This document shows positions 6,490 to 14,118 of a stretch of DNA of 31,700 nucleotides, piece after piece (the stretch's first letter is position 1; each line of letters opens with the position of its first letter). The notes below the pieces were generated by a model. The model searched no databases. It was not told where the DNA came from and saw only the letters and a list, made by a program, of their open reading frames with translations. A program made the translations under genes and the position numbers. The DNA is taken from assembly GCA_964570935.1 (NCBI GenBank), contig CAZMZP010000005.1, forward strand, positions 1 through 31,700. Direction: 5' to 3'. The stretch is from JAFGJU01 sp964570935. GTDB taxonomy: Bacteria; Eisenbacteria; RBG-16-71-46; JAFGJU01.

Positions 6490-8616
6490 CTAGGGAACAG
6501 TTCTCACTTCCGAGTAGTACTCAATGCCTTCAGAGGTCCTGGCCCGCGCGAAATACTTGAGCACGCCTTCTCCGGCCAGAATGCTCTCCGGAATCACTGA
6601 AGCGTACACTCCGCGTGAGCCGGGCACCAGAACCATGGGCTGCCAGCGCACCTGCGTACCCCCGGATTTCTCCAGGTACAGCGATACGTCTGACAGAATG
6701 GCCTCTCGCTTATTCACGAGGGAGGCATACACCATGAGCTCGCCTCCCGGGGCCCGCGTTTCGGAGCAGTCGATTACGATCGGTTCTCCGCCACCGAACT
6801 CGGCGCGTATGAAGTGCTTGCCGCCGGGCCTCACGTCTATGACGAAGACTGATGCAGAATGGCCTTGCAAGCCGCCCACCTTGATGCTGTGCAGTCCGGG
6901 CTTGGTGTCTATCTTGGCGGGGGTGGTGCCTGCCCTCTTGCCGTCAACGAAGACCGGAGCGCCGCCGGCATCGTCGAAGCCTTCCTCGGTCATTACTCGC
7001 GAGGTGACGCGCACCTGTCCCGTCGCCGGGAGCTTGCCAGGCTTCACCTCGACCTCCGCGATCCCCCCGTAGCTGACCACCACTTCTTCCTGCCAGGGGC
7101 TGAAACCCTCCCCCTCGACCTTCACCACATGGAGGCCCGCGGGGATGCTCTCCAGGAGACACGGAGTGTAACCCCTGAGCTCGTCGTCCAAATACACCGA
7201 AAGGCCTTCTTTCGTCCCGGAGCTCACTGACACGCCGCCTATGAAGGCCACGCTTACGTCTGCCGTGTCACCCGGCTGCACCGACACACTCCCCGCCCAT
7301 TCACCCAACTCGCCAAGCCGCAGTTTCACCTCGTGGGTTCCGGGAGAAAGCGTCACGGTCGAAACCGGCGTGCGGGAAGATATGATTCTGTTGTCTATCA
7401 TGACCTCGGCGCCCGACGGAATAGAACCCAGGACCAGGGTGCCCGCGGACGCATTCGAGCCGGCGGCGGCAGCCTTGTTGTCGCCGCGGCCCACCCAGGA
7501 GAAAAGACGCACATCCCGGCCGTGAGCCGACCACAGACCGTACGCAGCGACACACACCGCGACCGCGGCAATCACCAACCCCAGACCCCGGACAGGGACG
7601 GTCACCGTGCGCCGCTTCACCTTCGGCGGCACCGGCTCCAGGAGCGGAGCGCCCTCCAGAAACCGCGGCGCTACCGGGGGCGTCTCGGCCGCCGCAGCTA
7701 TCTCTTCTCGCGCTTCCTCTTTCGGTTCCTGCGGACCCTCTACGGCGCTTGCCTCCGGCTGCGCTTCCGCCGCTGCATCCGGCGCAGGCACCGCCTTCTC
7801 ATACGTTCTTTCGGGAACAACCTCCGGCTCCGCGCACGGAACCGCGTCCGATACTGTCGACTCCCGCTCCTCGCGTCTTTCATCCCGGAACAGAGCGCTC
7901 GCGCCCTTTTTGATCTCTTCCCTGAGGGTCGTGTACCACGCCACTCCCGCCGCCCCCGGCTGCGTCTCAGGCACGGCAAGAGATTTCAGAGCGGGCTCGG
8001 TCCCGACCAGCGTAAACCCGCCACCGGCGCCTCCAAACATTGCGGCGCAGCACTCCTGGGCGTTGACGCCGGCGCTCCGGACCGCCAGTCTCAGGGTATC
8101 CGCCCACCCTGCCCCTGTTTCTAAATGGGTGCTGGCCAGGACATAAACCGCGTCGTCGGAGATGGTTTTCTTCACCATCTCCATGCTCACCTTGAGGGAA
8201 GTCCCCAACCCGGACTGTTCGACTCCGCCCTCCTCCGTGGAAAGAATCCGCCTGACGTCCGAGGCGAAAACCTTGTAGACGGCGCATCGTCCCGCTCCGG
8301 CCACCTCAATCAGGTCGTCCGCGACCCGGGCGGCAACCAGTGAGACCTCCCCGATCTCCAGGGCCGCTCCCTGTTTCTCGCCAAAAAGGCCCGCGTGAAC
8401 TGCCTGGAAAAAACGAACGAGGAGGCCTGCATCTCCGGCGTTCTCCTGCATTCGTGCCGCGGCAAAGCACTCCGTCAGGAATGCCCTCAGCCAGGCCACG
8501 TTCTCCTGGTTCAGTTCCTTGTGGGCGGAAGCCACGAACCCGCACGTTCCGCTCTCATCACCAAGAGCGAAAGTCCCGGTGCTCTCCGAGAAACACGAGA
8601 TGAACCTGGTCTCCAA
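6490..8616 (-). CDS. Membrane protein: degenerate PP2C-like domain, one TM helix, three PEGA domains
   Basis: Domains of this 708-residue protein, in order. Residues 1-240 look like a decayed PP2C phosphatase: GAGRCAVYKV sits where active enzymes have a VGDSR-type strand, and YVLASTHLETG where they have LLLASDGL, so the metal aspartates are absent. A Pro/Ala/Glu-rich linker (about 245-335) follows, then a single TM helix (about 345-367, LGLVIAAVAVCVAAYGLW). Three PEGA-type beta-sandwich repeats (about 392-455, 460-530, 531-605) and a final beta-rich domain with a conserved-looking Cys complete it. A cytoplasmic sensing head joined to extracytoplasmic PEGA modules is the inferred topology. It starts at TTG with GGGAG 6 bases upstream, 11 bases after the TPR gene. 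The role is unknown; signalling or envelope assembly is plausible. Confidence 0.75.
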   Translation of the reverse strand: METRFISCFSESTGTFALGDESGTCGFVASAHKELNQENVAWLRAFLTECFAAARMQENAGDAGLLVRFFQAVHAGLFGEKQGAALEIGEVSLVAARVADDLIEVAGAGRCAVYKVFASDVRRILSTEEGGVEQSGLGTSLKVSMEMVKKTISDDAVYVLASTHLETGAGWADTLRLAVRSAGVNAQECCAAMFGGAGGGFTLVGTEPALKSLAVPETQPGAAGVAWYTTLREEIKKGASALFRDERREERESTVSDAVPCAEPEVVPERTYEKAVPAPDAAAEAQPEASAVEGPQEPKEEAREEIAAAAETPPVAPRFLEGAPLLEPVPPKVKRRTVTVPVRGLGLVIAAVAVCVAAYGLWSAHGRDVRLFSWVGRGDNKAAAAGSNASAGTLVLGSIPSGAEVMIDNRIISSRTPVSTVTLSPGTHEVKLRLGELGEWAGSVSVQPGDTADVSVAFIGGVSVSSGTKEGLSVYLDDELRGYTPCLLESIPAGLHVVKVEGEGFSPWQEEVVVSYGGIAEVEVKPGKLPATGQVRVTSRVMTEEGFDDAGGAPVFVDGKRAGTTPAKIDTKPGLHSIKVGGLQGHSASVFVIDVRPGGKHFIRAEFGGGEPIVIDCSETRAPGGELMVYASLVNKREAILSDVSLYLEKSGGTQVRWQPMVLVPGSRGVYASVIPESILAGEGVLKYFARARTSEGIEYYSEVRTVP

Positions 8617-8627
8617 CTATCTCTCCC

Positions 8628-10001
8628 TCATTCAGTCATGTTCTTCTTGACGTCTTCGAGCTCGGCGTCTTCCTGAGCTCTCTCCAGATACGCCTTCCAG
8701 GCGCGGCGCGCCTTTTCCTTCTGTCCCTTTGCCTGGTACGCCAGCCCCAGCTGGTAGTAGGCGGGCGCGTAGTCCGAGTTGAGCGAAATCGCTCTGTCAA
8801 AAGAGTCGATGGCCTTGTCCAGAGTTCCCTTCTCCCTGAACATGATACCCATGTTCACGAGGATGTCGGAAGAACAGAGGCCGCCTGCCACGACCGTACG
8901 GTATTCTTCCAGGGCCGCGTCCAGCTCCCCTCTCTTGAACAACGCGAAAGCCAGGCTGTTCCGGGCGAACAGGTAGCCGGGGTTAGTCTTCAGGGCAGCC
9001 CGCAGCTCGTCCACTGCCTCGTTCTGTCGCCCCATCTCCAGATACAGGAGACTCAAGTTGTAGCGCACGTCAGGGTACTGCGGCTTCAGGGCCCTGGCCG
9101 CCTCAAACTGCTCCACCGCCTCAAGGGCGAGACCCCTGGCCGAGTACTCGAACGCAAGAGACACGCGCGCCTTGACCGAATCAGGTTCGGCCTCGACCGC
9201 GTTCCGGAGATGCGTCAGCGACTCCTCCTCCTTGTCCTGAGCAGACTCGATCAGGGCGAGGTTTCCGTAGTAGTTGGCCAGACTGGGCATCGTGCGCACG
9301 CTCAGCCGGTACTCCGCCTCGGCCTCCGTGAAAAGCCCGTTGGCCGCGTAGGCATGTCCCAGATGATCGTGCAGCTCGTGCATGAACGGGTTGAGCTCCT
9401 GCCGGGACACGTATTCACGGAAAGCGTCCACACACAGCGTTCCTCCGGCCACGAGCCCGGCCTCAGCGAAGATCTCCCCGTACGGAGGGCACAATCCCTC
9501 GGCCTCCTTGAGGTGCGCCAGAGCCTCCTGATGCTTTCCCTGCAGGAAGCACACGATGCTCAGGTTGTGCGGGTAGAGCGCGCTTCCCGGGCTGGAGGCC
9601 GCCGCTTCATTCAAACGCGACGCGGCATCGTCGAACTGCCTTTCCTTCATCCTGAGGCAGGCAATCCCGGCCAGGGCATACGGCCTCGTGTCCGCCTCGA
9701 GCGCCTCCGCAAAAAGAGACTCGGCCTCCGCCATCTTGCCCAACTCCATTAGCGCGTACGCGAGGTTCGACCTGGCGGCGAAGTACGCCCGGTTCAACGA
9801 CACCGCCGAATCGAACGACTCCCGGGCCACCGAGAACTTGCCCTGTTTGAAACGGATCAGACCGAGGCGGTTGTGCAGGTCGGGGAAGCGAGGGTGTATC
9901 TCCAGCTCGTCGGTGACGACTCGCTCGACCTCGTTCATGATGTCGAGCACGACGTGGAGCCCGCTCGCCATCACGCTAACGTCGTGACCTTTCTTATCCA
10001 T
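8628..10001 (-). CDS. Tetratricopeptide-repeat (TPR) protein
   Basis: A 457-residue protein built almost entirely of 34-residue TPR units. Examples are the segments RFPDLHNRLGLIRFKQGKFS, QYPDVRYNLSLLYLEMGRQ and DYAPAYYQLGLAYQAKGQKE, each with the usual small/large residue pattern. No signal peptide or TM helix is seen, so it is probably a cytoplasmic scaffold, perhaps docking to the cytoplasmic head of its downstream neighbour (inference). There are two start options. ATG 10001 has AAGGG 7-8 bases upstream. The ATG at 9971 overlaps the stop of the upstream gene as TGATG, the classic layout for translational coupling. The longer start is listed, but the shorter one (447 residues) is equally credible. 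Confidence 0.85.
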   Translation of the reverse strand: MDKKGHDVSVMASGLHVVLDIMNEVERVVTDELEIHPRFPDLHNRLGLIRFKQGKFSVARESFDSAVSLNRAYFAARSNLAYALMELGKMAEAESLFAEALEADTRPYALAGIACLRMKERQFDDAASRLNEAAASSPGSALYPHNLSIVCFLQGKHQEALAHLKEAEGLCPPYGEIFAEAGLVAGGTLCVDAFREYVSRQELNPFMHELHDHLGHAYAANGLFTEAEAEYRLSVRTMPSLANYYGNLALIESAQDKEEESLTHLRNAVEAEPDSVKARVSLAFEYSARGLALEAVEQFEAARALKPQYPDVRYNLSLLYLEMGRQNEAVDELRAALKTNPGYLFARNSLAFALFKRGELDAALEEYRTVVAGGLCSSDILVNMGIMFREKGTLDKAIDSFDRAISLNSDYAPAYYQLGLAYQAKGQKEKARRAWKAYLERAQEDAELEDVKKNMTE

Positions 10002-10303
10002 CTGCCGCCCTTCTTCTCAAAATTGCTCAGTCTGAACACGACGTCCTTGACGCCGCTGATGGAGCGGATGTCCTTTTCCAGCCTGTGGACCACAGACAGC
10101 AAGTCGTCCACTCCCTCTTCCTCTTCGGAAAGCTTCCTCCGGTATGTCTGCCGGAATATCCCCTTCAGATACACGACTCCGTTGGACGTTCCGAAGTCCA
10201 CCCTGGAGGTGTCTATCCACCTCCGGACGAGGACACTCCTCACGAACGCGTTGATCCTGTAGTCCTCAACAGACACGCGGCCCTCCCAGGCCTCCTTCAC
10301 CAC
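9971..10303 (-). CDS. Small BON-like domain protein
   Basis: This 110-residue protein carries one alpha-beta unit. It reads RINAFVRSVLVRRWIDTS (helix), VDFGTSNGVVYLKGIF (strand-turn-strand), a second helix LLSVVHRLEKDIRSI, then GVKDVVFRLSNF, the pattern of a BON domain. BON domains bind membranes or other envelope proteins. No signal peptide is visible. The best start is GTG, with only a weak SD. It is the first gene of the three-gene operon, its last bases overlap the TPR gene, and a promoter with a palindrome lies just upstream. The domain call is by eye and moderately sure. Confidence 0.65.
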   Translation of the reverse strand: MVKEAWEGRVSVEDYRINAFVRSVLVRRWIDTSRVDFGTSNGVVYLKGIFRQTYRRKLSEEEEGVDDLLSVVHRLEKDIRSISGVKDVVFRLSNFEKKGGRWIRKVTTLA

Positions 10304-10335
10304 GCGCCCCGCGCGCGTCCGGTTCCCGTCGCATG

Positions 10336-10349
10336 TAGAAGGCCTTCTA
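10336..10349. promoter_or_regulatory. Operator candidate, TAGAAGGCCTTCTA
   Basis: A perfect 14-bp palindrome lies about 11 bases downstream of the predicted transcription start of the BON-TPR-PEGA operon. A repressor bound here would block the promoter. It is far more AT-rich at its ends than its surroundings. Confidence 0.4.
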
Positions 10350-10366
10350 TTGATATTTTCGGCCGC

Positions 10367-10395
10367 AACATACTACACCACCAGTGAGTTGTCAA
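10367..10395 (-). promoter_or_regulatory. Promoter of the BON-TPR-PEGA operon
   Basis: Minus-strand -35 TTGACA (10390-10395, perfect), 17-bp spacer, -10 TATGTT (10367-10372, 4 of 6). The predicted start is near 10360, giving a leader of about 57 bases that contains the palindrome. Confidence 0.55.
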
Positions 10396-10682
10396 CATTC
10401 TCCCCCCGAAACCCGATGTCGCGGGCCCCGGCCGCGGCCCGTGCCGCCGCGGCGGCTGAAAGACCGGGTGACGCGGCAACGCCTTCTCTGACGTGGCGAT
10501 TCCGGCACAGTCAGTTTTCCTCATGGCGGCTGGCCCGCCCTCCGATAACACACCTATGAGATTCATGACTGCGTAGCCGCCGCCACGAATCGCAAAAGAA
10601 GCCGGCAGCTGGAAGCTCCCTTTCCGCCCCCGCGCACGGAAACTCGGTCCGGGGTTGCGGTGTAATACGGATAACTGACGAC

Positions 10683-10700
10683 AAGTCAACGTATTGACTT
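10683..10700. promoter_or_regulatory. Inverted repeat AAGTCAA-CGTA-TTGACTT, possible operator upstream of mltD
   Basis: Two perfect 7-bp arms are separated by 4 bp, about 85 bases before the mltD start. Arm size and spacing fit a dimeric regulator site. No convincing -10 element is positioned with the TTGACT it contains. Confidence 0.35.
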
Positions 10701-10783
10701 CTTACGAGGCTCGCCGGGACGCCCGCGGGTGTCCCGGCCGGGGGGCAAGAAAAGGCTTGCGGCGCGGGCGGGGGTCTAGTACG

Positions 10784-12565
10784 ATGCCCGCAATCAACGG
10801 CTTGAACCTTGGAGGTCTGATTACCTTGGTCTCTCCTCGTTCGCTCATACTGTCGGCGGCGTACACCGTAATGGCACTCACCATGCTATCTGTTGGGGTG
10901 GGTCTGGCCGGCCCACGACAGATGGGGGACGCCCAGAACAGCCGGGCCATCCAAAGGGCAAACGCCCTGTATGACTCAGGCCTGCGCTTGCTTGCTCAGG
11001 GAGACTACGAGAAGGCCTCTGACAGCTTCCACTCCGCCTTGCTCGAAGCCCAGGAGCTTCTGGCCGAGGGCGCCCTGACCGGCGACGAGGTCCAGGCCAT
11101 GAGGACGCTGTCCGGAAAGGCCGAACACCTGTCGTCCCGGAGCCTGCACCGGGAGCTGTTCCTGGACTACACAGGGCCCTCCGGAGACCAGATTGCAGGG
11201 GACGAGTCCTCCTACGCTGGCTACGATTCCGTGGCAGCTCCAGCCTCCCTACCCTCTGTGCAGCCGGAGATGAACGCCAAGGTCAAGAAATGGATAGACT
11301 TCTATGGGAATCCTGGCAGCAAGGTCTTTGTCAACTGGCTTAAGAGGTCTGCTCAGTACATGGGCCTTGTGAAGGGCATCCTCAGGCAGGAGGGTGTTCC
11401 GGAAGAGCTGGCCTACCTGATCCTGGTGGAGAGTGGCTTCAACCTCCAGGCCAGGAGCTGGGCTCACGCGGTCGGGCCGTGGCAGTTTATCCTGGGCACC
11501 GCTCGTCTGTTCGGCCTGAAAGTTGACCCCTGGCTGGACGAGAGGTGTGACCCGGAGAAATCCACTGTGGCGGCGGCAAGATACCTGAAGCACCTGTATT
11601 CCATGTTTAAATCCTGGCCCCTGGCGATAGCCGCCTACAACAGCGGTGAGGGGACCATAACGAGAGCCCTGGCGCGCCAGAAGACCGATAATTTCTGGTC
11701 GCTCAGGCTGCCCCGGCAGACAGAGGAATACGTGCCGCAGTTCATGGCCGCCCTCCACATCGCGAAAGACCCTGCCAAGTATGGGTTTACGCAGGAAGTG
11801 CCCGCGGCCCTGGCCTACGACGAGGTGTTGGTCAGTGGGCCGGTTGACCTGAAGACCATAGCGAAGGCATGCGAAATCCCCCTGGACACCGTGCAGCTCC
11901 TCAACCCGTCGTTCAGGAAGGCCAAGAGCCCGGCGCGCAGCGGCGGAATCAGGGTTCGGGTTCCGCAGACGAAGACCGCCGACTACATCGCTGCCCTTGC
12001 CGGGCAGGGCATAGAAGCTAAACCGAAGACTCACTCCCGGCAGGCCGGCGAGCCCCTGGCTTATTTGCAGTCGTCCGGTACGCCGGACCGCTCCCGGGAC
12101 ACAGACGCCGAAACAACCTCCGGCCTGACAGCTTCGGGATCAGTAACGCCTGACGTGTCCTCGAAAGCCGAGGACGAGCTCTACCTCACCTACAAGGTTC
12201 GAAGGGGCGACTCGCTGTACAGAATCGCCAGGAACTTCGGTGTCACCATCGACCGGATCCAGGAATACAACGACATCGGACGCGCCAGTGTCATAAAGCC
12301 CGGCCAGAGACTCCTCATACCGAGAGACGCCGTCAAACTGGACGCGTCTCCTTCTCCGAGAGAGGTCAGTCGTTCCAACAGACTGGAGCACGTCGTGGGC
12401 CGCGGCGACACCCTTCACGGCATCGCCAAGGCGTATGGTGTGAGAGTGGATGAAATCGTGAAGTGGAACGGCCTCAGGTCAGCCCGCCTCATCCGACCCG
12501 GCCAGAGACTTCTGATACTGCCCGATCAGACCCGGGAGCAGCCCGCCGGCTCATCTACCAGATAG
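10784..12565 (+). CDS. mltD: Membrane-bound lytic murein transglycosylase D with LysM domains
   Basis: The enzyme cleaves the MurNAc-GlcNAc bond in peptidoglycan to form 1,6-anhydro ends and acts in the periplasm or at the outer membrane. The 593-residue protein has an N-terminal hydrophobic segment (about 20-42) and a helical linker with a TPR-like DYEKASDSFHSAL. Its SLT domain (about 165-340) has the catalytic Glu216 in LVESGFN, the AVGPWQF motif and AAYNSGEG. Two LysM domains (about 467-515 and 537-582) each end in KPGQRLLIP-type or RPGQRLLIL-type strands and bind glycan chains. A degenerate LysM-like unit may precede them. ATG 10784 is chosen because residues read from the upstream TTG at 10694 are low-complexity Arg/Gly. 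Its stop lies 4 bases from the convergent PorV-like gene. Confidence 0.93.
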   Translation: MPAINGLNLGGLITLVSPRSLILSAAYTVMALTMLSVGVGLAGPRQMGDAQNSRAIQRANALYDSGLRLLAQGDYEKASDSFHSALLEAQELLAEGALTGDEVQAMRTLSGKAEHLSSRSLHRELFLDYTGPSGDQIAGDESSYAGYDSVAAPASLPSVQPEMNAKVKKWIDFYGNPGSKVFVNWLKRSAQYMGLVKGILRQEGVPEELAYLILVESGFNLQARSWAHAVGPWQFILGTARLFGLKVDPWLDERCDPEKSTVAAARYLKHLYSMFKSWPLAIAAYNSGEGTITRALARQKTDNFWSLRLPRQTEEYVPQFMAALHIAKDPAKYGFTQEVPAALAYDEVLVSGPVDLKTIAKACEIPLDTVQLLNPSFRKAKSPARSGGIRVRVPQTKTADYIAALAGQGIEAKPKTHSRQAGEPLAYLQSSGTPDRSRDTDAETTSGLTASGSVTPDVSSKAEDELYLTYKVRRGDSLYRIARNFGVTIDRIQEYNDIGRASVIKPGQRLLIPRDAVKLDASPSPREVSRSNRLEHVVGRGDTLHGIAKAYGVRVDEIVKWNGLRSARLIRPGQRLLILPDQTREQPAGSSTR

Positions 12566-12569
12566 GCCT

Positions 12570-13625
12570 TCAGAATCTCGCGCTCGCCGACACTCTGTGG
12601 GAATTGTCCAGGTCTTTGTGGCTTAAGAAGGCGTAGTCGAACCCAAACCTCGAGAATCTCGCTCCGGCGCCTGCCGTGAAGCGGCCGGCGTCCAGTCCCG
12701 CGCGCAGAGCCACCGTGCGCTTTACCCAGTACTCCAATCCCGCCCTGACGTCAGCCGTGAGCGGACCCGCCCAGAACTGGCTGGCCAGGCGCCTCTTCTC
12801 GAAGCCCACGTCCAAGTCCAGGCATCCCGTGGCCACTCCGTCCAGCGGCCCCATCGCACGGGTGTACTGGCCGCCCAGGCGAAGCGTGGGTGCGACGAAC
12901 TCATGGTGCCCGGTATCCCACACGAGCTGGGTGGTAGTCGCGTCCGACAGAACCGCTCCGAGGGACGCGGACTTGTTGATGGAATATATGACCCCAAGGT
13001 CCACACCGGCACCCAGGCTGCTGTTGTCCATCAGCTCCTGCCTCACGAGCTTGAAAGTGCCGCCGATGCGGAACCGATTGTTCAGCTGAGTGGCGTACGA
13101 AAGCAGCAGCGCCATGTCGGCGTTGTTCTTCCAGACTATCTTACCCTCGTCGAGCAGTATCCTCTCGCCCGGGTCCCATTCGCCGTTGGCCTCACCCGTG
13201 TCCGATGTGCCCTGCACGCCGTCCAGCCCGAAATCCTCCCACTCGAGATCCTTCGTGTACGGGATGTCGTCCACGGCAAGCCTGATTAGAGCCACGCCGA
13301 TGGCGGATTTCCTCTCGTCGAGCGAGGACGACGGAAAGCCCGCCGCCAGAAAGTCGTAGTTGACAATGTCGCCGAACTGCTCCGCGTGCATGGCTTCCAC
13401 TTCAGTGTCTACCAGCGACACAAGTCCAGCGGGATTCCAGTAAACGGCGCTCGCGTCGTCGGCCAGCGCCACGAACGCGCCCCCCATGCCCAGGGCCCTG
13501 GCCCCGGCGCCCACTTTGAGAAACTCCGCCGCGTACTTGTCCGCGCCGGCGCCCGGAGCCAAGCCGCACAACACGATCAAGGCCACACAGACTGGAACTC
13601 CCCTGACGAGGAACATCCTGCTCAC
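12570..13625 (-). CDS. PorV/PorQ-like outer-membrane beta-barrel protein
   Basis: This 351-residue protein has a signal peptide (FLVRGVPVCVALIVLCGLAPGAGA) followed by the family opening AAEFLKVGAGARALGMGGAF. It continues with ADDASAVYWNPAGL, diagnostic of the PorV/PorQ (UPF0164) branch of FadL-like barrels, and ends in an aromatic-terminated strand (SASARF). In Bacteroidota, PorV is the shuttle of the type IX secretion system, but many FCB-group paralogues are unassigned barrels. No other secretion gene is nearby, so only the barrel is claimed. GTG 13625 is chosen because AGGAGGGG lies 8 bases upstream; the ATG four codons later is the alternative. It follows the PilZ gene by 45 bases and may be cotranscribed with it and rnr. 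Confidence 0.85.
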   Translation of the reverse strand: MSRMFLVRGVPVCVALIVLCGLAPGAGADKYAAEFLKVGAGARALGMGGAFVALADDASAVYWNPAGLVSLVDTEVEAMHAEQFGDIVNYDFLAAGFPSSSLDERKSAIGVALIRLAVDDIPYTKDLEWEDFGLDGVQGTSDTGEANGEWDPGERILLDEGKIVWKNNADMALLLSYATQLNNRFRIGGTFKLVRQELMDNSSLGAGVDLGVIYSINKSASLGAVLSDATTTQLVWDTGHHEFVAPTLRLGGQYTRAMGPLDGVATGCLDLDVGFEKRRLASQFWAGPLTADVRAGLEYWVKRTVALRAGLDAGRFTAGAGARFSRFGFDYAFLSHKDLDNSHRVSASARF

Positions 13626-13670
13626 TACCGTCCCCTCCTGTCGGCGAAACACCTGCCTCCCGACCCCGGC

Positions 13671-14072
13671 CTAAACGCTACCGCTCAACCGGGTCAGGAG
13701 CCGCCATACTATGTACTCTCTTATCAGCTCTTTCTCGTTCTCTTCCATGTTGGTGAAGGAACACGCTACGCGATACCTGACTATCTTCCTGCCCTGCTTC
13801 TCTGGCATCGTCCTCACGACCACGCCCTCGGCAGTAATCTCGCGCGGACGGCTGATCCTCTCCCCAAACGCAGGTAGAAGCAAGCTTATGCCCACCCTCG
13901 TCAGGGGCGCCAGGTACTTCTCAACATCACAATACACCCCACCTTCGCTTAAGTTCGCACTTTGGCCGGGTATCGCCTTTCCTCGGAGCTCCTCCTCACG
14001 TTCCTCCAGCCTGACAGGCACCCTGACCTCGACTCGGTGGCTCCTTCTCCTCTCTTCCAAGGACTTCGTCAT
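13671..14072 (-). CDS. PilZ-domain protein (probable c-di-GMP receptor)
   Basis: This stand-alone PilZ domain has 133 residues. It has the N-terminal arginine motif ERRRSHR, matching RxxxR, and the second motif ANLSEGGVY, matching (D/N)xSxxG. Together these form the known c-di-GMP binding site, so ligand binding is likely. The output is unknown; PilZ proteins act on motility, exopolysaccharide or envelope functions. The ATG at 14072 is preferred to the GTG two codons upstream because AAAGG then sits 8 bases away. It lies between rnr and the PorV-like gene with gaps of about 46 bases on each side. Confidence 0.88.
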   Translation of the reverse strand: MTKSLEERRRSHRVEVRVPVRLEEREEELRGKAIPGQSANLSEGGVYCDVEKYLAPLTRVGISLLLPAFGERISRPREITAEGVVVRTMPEKQGRKIVRYRVACSFTNMEENEKELIREYIVWRLLTRLSGSV

Positions 14073-14118
14073 CTGCACCGCCTTTCAGTTCGAGGGGCAG
14101 CGAGCTAGCATGGCGTGA

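Larger units (their letters stand above)
10304..10783. other. Divergent intergenic region, BON operon and mltD
   Basis: No convincing gene is seen in these 480 bases. It contains the minus-strand promoter at 10367-10395, the 14-bp palindrome at 10336-10349 and the AAGTCAA/TTGACTT inverted repeat at 10683-10700. A very GC-rich stretch around 10415-10460 can form short hairpins. The in-frame extension of mltD back to a TTG at 10694 is Arg/Gly-rich and not believable as protein. Confidence 0.55.
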
